Shown one piece after another: positions 1 to 5,684 of a DNA stretch of 9,081 bases. The notes beneath the pieces were generated by a model. The model worked only from the letters and a program-made list of their open reading frames with translations, made no database searches and was not told where the DNA came from. A program made the position numbers and the translations under genes. Location: contig JAIRTK010000007.1 in the NCBI GenBank assembly GCA_031254955.1, forward strand, positions 1 through 9,081. The letters run 5' to 3'. Every line of letters starts with the position of its first letter. The stretch's first letter is position 1. This DNA is from Opitutaceae bacterium (GTDB taxonomy: Bacteria; Verrucomicrobiota; Verrucomicrobiia; Opitutales; Opitutaceae).

Positions 1-119
1 GAGGAAGAGGTGTTGAGGGAAGGAGGGGAGATTGGTTTGTGGGCTGATGTCGTTTCACTCGACGCCGTGTTTCCGTGCTTCCGTGCTTCCGCGATTTTGA
101 GATTAGATTAAAGGTTTGT
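1..119. repeat. Left terminal inverted repeat (exact part)
   Basis: Bases 1-119 are the exact reverse complement of 8963-9081; the first mismatch is at base 120 (a here, t in the other copy). Near-identity then continues through the next two repeat modules to about base 368. The sequence itself looks like half of a palindromic module: it contains repeated ttccgtgcttccgtgcttcc words and the string acatcagccc when read from the other strand. That string resembles the core of the solo module at 5444-5585. The partner arm would lie outside the window. No gene is visible here. Confidence 0.95.
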
Positions 120-127
120 ATTTATTA

Positions 128-263
128 AACCACGGAGACTCGGAGGACACGGAGTTCGGAAGGAGTTTTTTTATTCGCTTCAGGCTTAATATCTCGGGGC
201 TTGCCCCGAGGTTCTTTATTAAAATCTCTTTCATGGCTCCGTGCTCTCCGTGTCTCCGTGGTT
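128..263. repeat. Class A palindromic module, left copy
   Basis: The outer arms are made of repeated ccacggag/cacggag words at the left and ctccgtg/ctccgtgg words at the right, which pair as an inverted repeat. The core contains a small perfect hairpin, ctcggggc-tt-gccccgag, at 193-210. On the minus strand an open frame of 43 codons runs from 234 to 103 and begins MKEILIKNLGASPEI. Two further copies of this module lie at 8559-8694 and 8819-8954 in inverse orientation. A directional linker (aattaatggttcggtttta, from about 265) follows. This type of ccacggagacacggag repeat is known from dispersed repeats in several bacterial phyla; its function is unknown. Confidence 0.9.
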
Positions 264-285
264 AAATTAATGGTTCGGTTTTATT

Positions 286-364
286 GCCCACGGGTTACGC
301 GGATTTGTATGGATTGTTTAATAACTTGTTTTCCAATCTGTGTTAATCTGTGCAATCTGTGGAC
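286..364. repeat. Class B palindromic module, left copy
   Basis: This module is bounded by cccacgggttacgcggatt on the left and aatctgtgcaatctgtgg on the right. The reverse complement of the right arm is the familiar ccacagatt-cacagatt pattern, which appears twice more at 8469-8536 and 8718-8796. The linker aatttaatggttcgtttttt follows. The sequence is a mixture of variants found separately in the two right-hand copies. I do not consider the short ORFs crossing it to be genes. Confidence 0.88.
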
Positions 365-383
365 AATTTAATGGTTCGTTTTT

Positions 384-465
384 TATCTCGCACAAAGGCG
401 CGAAGTCGCAAAGGGATGAATTATAATACAGCGCTTTCCGGCGCTTTGCGCCTTCGTGTGAGATA
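384..465. repeat. Class C palindromic module (cgcacaaaggcgc type)
   Basis: The inverted arms are tatctcgcacaaaggcgc at 384-401 and gcgccttcgtgtgagata near 448-465, which pair with two differences. The AT-rich core includes gaattataatacagcgc. This class has no partner in the right-hand array. The linker aatggtttgtttttat follows, so the module belongs to the same array system as its neighbours. Confidence 0.82.
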
Positions 466-481
466 AATGGTTTGTTTTTAT

Positions 482-557
482 AACCGCGAAAATCGCCAAA
501 GGGCGCGAAATTCATGAAGTGTCTGGTATTTCGCGCGTTTTTGCGTTTTTCGCGGTT
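482..557. repeat. Class D palindromic module, left copy
   Basis: The arms are aaccgcgaaaatcgcc at the left and ttgcgtttttcgcggtt at the right. The module is homologous, in inverse orientation, to the start of the longer and disrupted module at 8256-8448; both contain tcatgaa in the middle and a gcgattttcg or cgaaaatcgc word. The linker gaattaatggtttgtttttt follows. Confidence 0.83.
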
Positions 558-577
558 GAATTAATGGTTTGTTTTTT

Positions 578-649
578 GGACAGGATCACAGGGTTTTTCA
601 GGATTGAGGGGGTCGGTCATGAAACTCCGTGGACTCCGTGGTTAGTTTA
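578..649. repeat. Class E chimeric or degraded module next to the 646-aa gene
   Basis: The left part, ggacaggatcacaggg followed by ttcaggatt, is one repeat type. The right part, ctccgtggactccgtggtt, is the right arm of a class A module. The two halves do not pair, so this looks like a fusion or a remnant. A degenerate linker (tttatgggttggttgggttt) runs from about 646 into the 3' end of the minus-strand gene at 647-2587. The module may act downstream of that gene, but it is not a clear intrinsic terminator. Confidence 0.6.
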
Positions 650-2587
650 TGGGTTGGTTGGGTTTTGTCGTTCCAGCGTGTCGAATATCGGTTTTCCGGC
701 TTCGCGGCCATTGACCGAGAGGAGGGCGGGGCGGGGTTCGCCGCCTTCGAGCAGGAGGCGTTTTTTCGCGGTGACATCGGCCTCGATGCGCAGCGGGCCG
801 GCGAGGCCGGCGACCTCGGCGCGGAAGCGCGCGCCGTCGAGCGAGGCCGAGGCGGCGGCGGCGGCGAAGGCGCGGCGGAACGCGGCGAACCCCGCCGCAT
901 CCAGCCCTTCCGCCGCGCGCAGCCAGACGGCCACGGTGGCGCGGCCTCGAGGCTCCCCGGCGTCGTGCACGATGGTGACGCGGTTGGCCGCCGCCTTCGA
1001 GCTGTCACGGATGTGATGAACCGGGGCGGGCGCCCGCTTCTCCGTGGTGTCGGCATACAGGATGCGCATCGCGAGCACCGCGCCGTCCATTTTTATATAA
1101 ACGGGCGCGCCGGCGGGCACGGGGGCGGGACGGCGGGGGCTGCCGGGCCGGGCCGGGTGGTCGCCGTGCCACACTTCCGAGGCGGCGGGAAACACCAGAT
1201 GGGTCTGGAAGCAGGACAACTCGCCGGGCTTGTGGCGCGAGCCGGGGGCGAGCGGTTCGAGCGAGAGCAGTTGCAGCACTTCCGGCCCGCGCTGGACGGT
1301 GGCGGTGAACGGGACGAGGTGCAGGGCCTTGGCCTGCCCGGCGGCGTTTTTGGTTTTTTTGGTGCCGAACGGGTCGCCGCGTCCGTCCATGAACAGGGAG
1401 ATTTGCGGAATCTCCGGCGAGTCACCGAGGTTGGCGGCGAGCATCCGGTCGTCGCCGCCGCGCTCGCGACCGGCAGAGCCGAGGCTTACGCGGTGGCCGA
1501 GCCAGTTGACCGCGATGTCCTCCGGCAGCGGGCCGCAGCGCTGGACCACGGTGCGGGGGAGCGCGAAGGTTTCCGGTGGAAACCATTCCGGGCGCGGCGG
1601 GGTGGAGCCGGCCTGAAGGAAGGCGACAAGGTGGTCGCGTTCGCCGGGCAGCCAGCCGGGGCGCTCCAGCTCGGGTTTCCGGCGCAGCCAGCCCGCGGCC
1701 CAGGTGTGCGCCTCGAAATAGCCGTGGCCCCGGAGAAAATTATAGCTGCGGGAGTTGGCCCCGCCGAGCCGGTCGCCCGGCGCCCACCAGTTGGCAGCCG
1801 CGTCCGTCCACAAATACCGGATGGCGGCCAGCGCCTGCGCGCGGCCCTCCGGGCGGGCGGCGTGTTTTTCAATCATGCCGAGGGTGTCGAGGTCGGTGCC
1901 GTAATAAGTCACCGCGCCAAATTCCGTGATGCCGTTGTGCGCGACATGGCGGGTCCAGTCCGCGAGCCGCTTGTAGCCGTCGGCGGCGAGGTCGGGGCGC
2001 CCGAGGCATTCGCCAATCGCGATGAGGCACCACGCCTTTTTTATCCAGATGTTGGTATAATCAATTTTGACCTTGTGGCTGGCCAGCGCCGGGATGGCCG
2101 ATTGCAGCATTTCCTCGACGAGCCGGCGCGCGCGCGGCGAGAGGTCGTCCGCGTGGCGTTTGTGCAGCAGTCCGAGAATCTGCGTGGCAAACTCCACCGC
2201 GTTCCAGTCATGCACCTTGCCGGCGCCGCTCACCCATTTGAAATTGCCGAAGGTGCGGCTGGACGGGTCGAGGTCCTGCATGGAGCGTCCGAAGGCCAGC
2301 ATGGTCTCGACGCGCGCGGGGTCCCAGCCCGCCGCCGTCGCCTCCAGAGCGAAGCGCAGCACGCCGCGAATGGAGACGCCCCGGTTTTCGTCGCCGCCGC
2401 CGCGCGCGGCGGCGTCCTGAAATTTCGCCCACTGGTCCTCCAGGTCCCGCGCCGCGCCCGCCCCGCCGCCCGTCCACGGACGGGGCCGCGCGCCCTCGAT
2501 GGAGGGCGGGGAGGGGTGCGCGCGGGACGGCATGGCGGAGAGCAGCAGCACGGCGGTCAGCATTGACGTGGCACGGGACGGGGTCAT
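647..2587 (-). CDS. Secreted 646-aa protein, possible alpha-toroid polysaccharide lyase/hydrolase
   Basis: I do not recognise the family with certainty. Residues 1-22 form a signal peptide (basic start, hydrophobic LTAVLLLSAMP, then SRA as a likely cleavage site), so the product is exported. Residues about 70-330 are helix-rich with repeated aromatic and charged motifs (FGNFKW 113-118, DYTNIWIKKAW 176-186, TYYGTDLDTLGM 227-238, NWWAPGD 266-272, SRSYNFLRGHGYFEAHTW 279-296). The spacing suits the alpha/alpha toroid of alginate, chondroitin and heparin lyases. Conserved-looking N, Y, H and R residues are plausible catalytic groups, but I cannot name them. Residues about 345-640 are beta-rich, as in the C-terminal sandwich of such lyases. 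The start at 2587 has a ribosome binding site (ggagagg) just upstream. The regulator gene lies 74 bp upstream on the same strand, and a putative operator lies in that gap. The last residues (QNPTNP) and the stop codon lie in a degenerate repeat linker. Confidence 0.85.
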   Translation of the reverse strand: MTPSRATSMLTAVLLLSAMPSRAHPSPPSIEGARPRPWTGGGAGAARDLEDQWAKFQDAAARGGGDENRGVSIRGVLRFALEATAAGWDPARVETMLAFGRSMQDLDPSSRTFGNFKWVSGAGKVHDWNAVEFATQILGLLHKRHADDLSPRARRLVEEMLQSAIPALASHKVKIDYTNIWIKKAWCLIAIGECLGRPDLAADGYKRLADWTRHVAHNGITEFGAVTYYGTDLDTLGMIEKHAARPEGRAQALAAIRYLWTDAAANWWAPGDRLGGANSRSYNFLRGHGYFEAHTWAAGWLRRKPELERPGWLPGERDHLVAFLQAGSTPPRPEWFPPETFALPRTVVQRCGPLPEDIAVNWLGHRVSLGSAGRERGGDDRMLAANLGDSPEIPQISLFMDGRGDPFGTKKTKNAAGQAKALHLVPFTATVQRGPEVLQLLSLEPLAPGSRHKPGELSCFQTHLVFPAASEVWHGDHPARPGSPRRPAPVPAGAPVYIKMDGAVLAMRILYADTTEKRAPAPVHHIRDSSKAAANRVTIVHDAGEPRGRATVAVWLRAAEGLDAAGFAAFRRAFAAAAASASLDGARFRAEVAGLAGPLRIEADVTAKKRLLLEGGEPRPALLSVNGREAGKPIFDTLERQNPTNP

Positions 2588-2589
2588 GT

Positions 2590-2596
2590 CCTCTCC
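2590..2596 (-). promoter_or_regulatory. Ribosome binding site of the 646-aa gene
   Basis: On the minus strand ggagagg ends 2 nt before the ATG at 2587, which puts the GGAG core 5 nt upstream of the start codon. It is the only clear Shine-Dalgarno sequence among the genes in this window, and it supports this start over the internal ATG at codon 9. Confidence 0.65.
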
Positions 2597-2633
2597 ACGC
2601 TAGCAGAAGCCCGCCGGGCGAGGAAGCGCGGGG

Positions 2634-2662
2634 ACGCTCAAACACTTAGCCCAATCGCTCAT
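2634..2662 (-). promoter_or_regulatory. Putative AraC-type operator, copy 1
   Basis: Read on the minus strand, this 29-bp motif begins atgagcgattgggctaag and ends gtttgagcgt. It matches copy 2 at 3821-3849 in 28 of 29 positions. TGAGCG occurs twice, 21 bp apart, which equals two helical turns and is the spacing of half-sites bound by AraC-family proteins. It ends 46 bp before the start codon of the 646-aa gene. Its first base is the last base of the regulator's stop codon, so it sits at the junction of regulator and target. Binding by the adjacent regulator is inferred. Confidence 0.65.
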
Positions 2663-3552
2663 CAGCGATGGAACCCGTAGCGCCGCATTTTCTGGATCAC
2701 GCCGGATGAGTCCTCGGGAAGCTGCCAGTGTCCTTGTATATTAACGGGTTTCCTGTAAGGCGGCAATATGCCTTCCCGCCAGACGGAGGGCGGCATTTTA
2801 TAATAGAATTTGAACGCGCGGCTGAATTCGCCCGCGCCCGCGAATCCGCATTGTTCGGCGATGGCCGCGATGGTGTGGCTGGTCTCGCTGAGCAGTTCCG
2901 CGGCGCGCTCCATCGCCACGCGCCGCAAGGCGTCGCGCGGGCTTTCGTTGCGCACCTGGATGAACAGCCGGCGCAAGTGGCTCGGCGACACTCCGGCCAC
3001 GCGCGCCACCCGCGCGATGGCCGGACGTTCCGGCAGGTGGTCCTTGAAATGCAGCATCGCGGTCTCGACCTTTTGCTCGGCGAGGCTGGCGAGTGTCGGC
3101 AGCCGGGTGGTGACCATGCCCTCAAGCGCGATCAGGGCGAGTTCGAGTTGCGCATATTGCTCATATAAAGGGCTTAGTCGCATCGGTTTTTCATAGTGCG
3201 GTTTCATTTCCCGTGCGAGTTTCCCGATGCGCCGGGCCTGCGCCGGACTTAGTTTGTGCTGCAAAAAACCGTGCTCGCGGGTGATTTCCGCCAGCAGCGG
3301 AAACACCACGCCGAAGTGCAGCACGACCGCCTTGCAGGGGCGTTTCCCGCCCACCCAGCCGTGTTTGTGCTCGGGCGGGAAAACCCAGATGGTGCTGGAT
3401 TGCAATTCCGGCCTGCCCAGCACCTCGCCGCCTGGGAGCAGCGGCGCGCACCGACCGGAAACCACCGCGAAAAATTCCCAGTTGGCGCGGGATTGGGGCG
3501 CCATGGGTTGTTGGCCGTAATAACGGGAGCCTTGTCCGAGGTAACGCAGCAT
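2662..3552 (-). CDS. AraC-family transcriptional regulator
   Basis: This is a 296-residue DNA-binding protein, a normal length for the family. Residues about 20-85 fit the N-terminal cupin-like sensing domain (NWEFFAVVSGRC, then IWVFPPEHKHGWVGG). Residues about 165-260 are the AraC/XylS double helix-turn-helix: first helix pair IARVARVAGVSPSHLRRLF (179-197), second TIAAIAEQCGFAGAGEFSRAF (227-247), then the usual FKFYYKMPPSVWR ending. The ligand is unknown; a sugar released by the encoded enzymes is likely. The frame stays open upstream to 3822. I chose the ATG at 3552 because the extra 90 residues are proline-rich and low in complexity, and because a good promoter lies immediately upstream of this ATG. 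The 646-aa gene follows 74 bp downstream on the same strand, so the two may be co-transcribed. Copies of a 29-bp motif lie on both sides of the gene and are its likely binding sites. Confidence 0.93.
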   Translation of the reverse strand: MLRYLGQGSRYYGQQPMAPQSRANWEFFAVVSGRCAPLLPGGEVLGRPELQSSTIWVFPPEHKHGWVGGKRPCKAVVLHFGVVFPLLAEITREHGFLQHKLSPAQARRIGKLAREMKPHYEKPMRLSPLYEQYAQLELALIALEGMVTTRLPTLASLAEQKVETAMLHFKDHLPERPAIARVARVAGVSPSHLRRLFIQVRNESPRDALRRVAMERAAELLSETSHTIAAIAEQCGFAGAGEFSRAFKFYYKMPPSVWREGILPPYRKPVNIQGHWQLPEDSSGVIQKMRRYGFHR

Positions 3553-3561
3553 GAAGAATAA

Positions 3562-3590
3562 TATAGACCGGGATGTATAGAACGAGTCAA
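3562..3590 (-). promoter_or_regulatory. Probable promoter of the AraC-type regulator
   Basis: On the minus strand TTGACT (3590-3585) and TCTATA (3567-3562) are separated by exactly 17 bp, a good sigma-70 pattern. Transcription would start near 3555, only a few bases before the ATG at 3552. No Shine-Dalgarno is visible there, so the mRNA may be leaderless or nearly so. This promoter argues against the longer reading frame that starts at 3822. Confidence 0.6.
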
Positions 3591-3636
3591 GACCGCGCGC
3601 CCGCCGCGGGCACGGTGCGGAGGCCGGGCCGGGCGT

Positions 3637-3703
3637 CCCCGAGTTCGGGGCCGGCGGGGAAAACCCGCCCCCGAAAACAGCGGAAGCGTCCTGTTTCCGG
3701 GGG
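3637..3703. other. GC-rich hairpin pair in the intergenic region
   Basis: The region contains two inverted repeats: CCCCGAgtTCGGGG at 3637-3650, and a larger one with arms at 3668-3680 (cccccgaaaacag) and 3691-3703 (ctgtttccggggg), 12 of 13 pairs, loop of 10 nt. They lie upstream of the regulator's promoter and upstream of the SGNH gene. They lack a T-tract, so I do not call them terminators. Their role is unknown. Confidence 0.5.
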
Positions 3704-3763
3704 GGCGGGGCGGGCGGCTCCGGGCGGTTGGGTGGATTTTGCAAGTAGATGCGAATGCGTTGA

Positions 3764-3780
3764 TTAAATTGACAACTTAA
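3764..3780. promoter_or_regulatory. AT-rich 17-bp palindrome, possible operator
   Basis: The sequence has the form TTAA-n-TTG-n-CAA-n-TTAA, symmetric at all 14 defined positions, in an AT-rich island within GC-rich surroundings. TTGACA at 3769-3774 also resembles a -35 box on the plus strand, but no convincing -10 follows at the right distance. It could be a binding site for a dimeric regulator other than the local AraC protein. Confidence 0.35.
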
Positions 3781-3820
3781 ATTCGACCACTCAATCCATG
3801 CCGGGACGGAGACGCGTCGC

Positions 3821-3849
3821 ATGAGCGATTGAGCTAAGTGTTTGAGCGT
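3821..3849 (+). promoter_or_regulatory. Putative AraC-type operator, copy 2
   Basis: The motif begins atgagcgattgagctaag and ends gtttgagcgt, and matches copy 1 (2634-2662, other strand) in 28 of 29 positions. TGAGCG at 3822-3827 and 3843-3848 are 21 bp apart, with a third related TGAGC at 3830-3834. It lies 105 bp upstream of the ATG of the SGNH hydrolase gene and has the same orientation toward that gene as copy 1 has toward the 646-aa gene. This makes a regulatory site more likely than a random inverted repeat. Confidence 0.65.
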
Positions 3850-3954
3850 GCCTGCGATTCCATTTTCACGCCGGTCCTGCTATTTCTTTATGCCTGACGC
3901 CCCCAGGTGTTTTGCTCCCGTCCGTTTGCATTTGCGCCGGCGTTTTACCATCCC

Positions 3955-5409
3955 ATGAAAAAAGAACTGCTCCTGACCGCCGGTTTGCTCGCCGCCCCGT
4001 TTCTGGCGTCCGCCCAGATAATATACACCGGCGGCACCAGCGCGCAGGACTTCGACGCCCTGCCGCGCGGCGGCGCCGGCAATGTCTGGGAAAACAACAA
4101 AACCCTCCCCGGCTGGCACGCGGCGTTCGCGCGACGCGGAGGGCCGGACACCTTCCGCGCCGATTCCGGAGGCGGCTCCGTCGGCGTCGTCAGCTACGGC
4201 GCCGACGGCTCATCCGACCGCGCGCTCGGCCTGCGCGTGTCGGCCAACTCCGGCGACCTCGCCGTCGGCCTGCGCCTCGTCAACCGCACCGGCTCCGCCA
4301 TCACCGCGCTCACCGTGTGCTACGACGGCGAGCAGTGGCGCGAGGACGGCCCGACGCCCGCCGTGCTCCGGTTTTTCTATAAAGTCAACGGCGGCCTGCT
4401 CACCGGCTCCGCCGGCTGGACGCCGGTGGAGCGGCTCGATTTCACCTCGCCGCATACCGCCTCCGAAACCGGCGTGGCCGCGCGGCTGCTCGATGGCAAT
4501 GCGGATGCCAACCGCCGCGCCGGCATCACCGCGACCTTCCCCGTGCTCGCCGCCGACGGCGACGAGATCTGGCTGCGCTGGCTCAGCCGCGGCGTGCGCG
4601 CCAGCGCGCAGGGCGTGGCGATTGACAACCTCGCCGTCACCGCCGCCACCGCCCCGCTCGCCGACGCGCTCAAGCTCGCCGCCGCCGCACCCGCCGCCCG
4701 CCGCAACGACCCGCCGCCCGCGCCGGAGCCCGATCCCTATTGGCCTGCGAACGACGCGTTTCCCGGCGTCGGCCAGCCCGTCGGAAAAGGCCGCTTCAAA
4801 AACTGGAACCACCAGCTTCGCGCCGGCTTCGCCAAACTCCGCGACGCCGAGCAGGGCGCGCTCGTGTTTGCCGGCGATTCCATCACCGAGCGCTGGCGCA
4901 CGCTTGCGCGGGATTTCGCCCCGCTCGGCGTGAAAATCGCCAATCGCGGCATCGGCGGCGACCGCGCGCGCAATTTGCTCCACCGCTTCGACGATGACGT
5001 GCTCGCGCTCCATCCGCGCGGCCTCGTCCTGCTCATCGGCACCAACGACCTCGGCGCGATGGACACCGCCGCCGACATCGCCGCCAATATAAAGGCAATT
5101 ATCGCGAAGGCGCGCGCCCAGAGCGCCACGATGCCCGTCGCGCTCTGCCTCGTCATGCCGCGCGCCGGCGACCGCGATTTTCCGAAACGCATCCCCGAAC
5201 TCAACCAACTGCTCCGCGACATCGCCGCCGGCGACGCCGCCGTCACCCTCTGCGACCTCTACTCGCCCTTCGCGCAGGAGGACGGCGCCTCGAAGCCGGA
5301 GTATTTCGGCGACCGCCTGCACCCCAACGCCGCCGGCTACGCCACCATGCGCGACGCGCTCCTGCCGCTCCTGCGCGGCTGGAACCTTGCCGGAAATCCG
5401 GAAATTTAA
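3955..5409 (+). CDS. Secreted two-domain SGNH/GDSL hydrolase (carbohydrate esterase-like)
   Basis: The 484-residue product is an exported serine esterase of the SGNH superfamily, probably removing acetyl or other acyl groups from a polysaccharide. Residues 1-20 are a classic signal peptide (MKKELLLTAG..., cleavage after ASA). Residues about 21-235 are a beta-rich domain of unclear family (FDALPRGG near its start, AIDNLAVTA near its end), reminiscent of sandwich domains in Verrucomicrobial exoproteins. A proline-rich linker follows. The C-terminal catalytic domain shows all SGNH blocks: GDSIT with nucleophile Ser309, NRGIGGD (330-336), GTND (362-365, oxyanion Asn364) and DRLHPN with Asp453 and His456. 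The ATG at 3955 is preferred over an in-frame ATG at 3907 because it starts the signal peptide directly. No clear Shine-Dalgarno is seen. The upstream operator suggests AraC control. Confidence 0.92.
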   Translation: MKKELLLTAGLLAAPFLASAQIIYTGGTSAQDFDALPRGGAGNVWENNKTLPGWHAAFARRGGPDTFRADSGGGSVGVVSYGADGSSDRALGLRVSANSGDLAVGLRLVNRTGSAITALTVCYDGEQWREDGPTPAVLRFFYKVNGGLLTGSAGWTPVERLDFTSPHTASETGVAARLLDGNADANRRAGITATFPVLAADGDEIWLRWLSRGVRASAQGVAIDNLAVTAATAPLADALKLAAAAPAARRNDPPPAPEPDPYWPANDAFPGVGQPVGKGRFKNWNHQLRAGFAKLRDAEQGALVFAGDSITERWRTLARDFAPLGVKIANRGIGGDRARNLLHRFDDDVLALHPRGLVLLIGTNDLGAMDTAADIAANIKAIIAKARAQSATMPVALCLVMPRAGDRDFPKRIPELNQLLRDIAAGDAAVTLCDLYSPFAQEDGASKPEYFGDRLHPNAAGYATMRDALLPLLRGWNLAGNPEI

Positions 5410-5443
5410 CCGCAGATATGCATGAGGGCACTTTGGAAAACTC

Positions 5444-5585
5444 AAAAACAAAGGTTTTTAATCACGGAAGCGCGGAAAGGCGGTTCCGAGCGAAGCGACA
5501 TCGGCCAACACGGAATCTCATGAAAAACAATCATTACAAAATAATTTCGCGCCTTCCGTCCCTCCGCGCTTCCGTGATTAAATCG
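5444..5585. repeat. Solo palindromic repeat module between two esterase genes
   Basis: Perfect 18-bp arms lie at 5459-5476 (taatcacggaagcgcgga) and 5563-5580. The left side carries aaaaacaaaggtttttaa, a variant of the linker used in the edge arrays, in the right-array orientation. The core contains cgaagcgacatcggcc, close to cgaaacgacatcagcc in the terminal repeat at 8963-9081, so the terminal repeats probably belong to this class. In mRNA it would form a long hairpin between the SGNH and acetyl esterase genes and could reduce read-through or protect the upstream message; that is inference. The rest of 5410-5684 shows no gene. Confidence 0.8.
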
Positions 5586-5684
5586 GATTTTTCAAGGCGC
5601 CCATGAGATTGTCCATGACCGCAAAGAGGCATGAGGGAAAATTTTCCCCGCCGATCCCCGCCAGTTAAAACACCCTTTTTTTAT

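Noticed and set aside
318..515. Short frames in the repeat arrays (318-515, 8303-8515, 8487-8742)
   Set aside because: Their translations come from module arms and linkers (the NCPQI..INTDWKTSY end occurs in two of them) and cross module boundaries.
629..2566. A 645-codon plus-strand frame covering nearly all of the 646-aa gene
   Set aside because: It is the antisense shadow of a GC-rich gene: its translation is Gly/Ala/Arg-rich with no domain, while the minus-strand product has a signal peptide, a ribosome site and ordered motifs.
3553..3822. N-terminal 90-codon extension of the AraC regulator
   Set aside because: Proline-rich and low-complexity, lies upstream of a good promoter and is not part of the family fold.
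2634..3849. The 29-bp inverted repeat as ends of a mobile element carrying the AraC gene
   Set aside because: No transposase lies between the copies, one copy overlaps the gene's stop codon, and the orientation and 21-bp phasing fit operators better; it is not fully excluded.
4210..5451. A 413-codon minus-strand frame opposite the SGNH gene
   Set aside because: Low-complexity Gly/Ala/Val/Glu-rich translation; the plus strand carries all SGNH catalytic blocks.
5420..5637. 9-bp direct repeat gcatgaggg (5420-5428 and 5629-5637) as a target-site duplication of the solo module
   Set aside because: The copies are not adjacent to the module boundaries and the word is too short to exclude chance.
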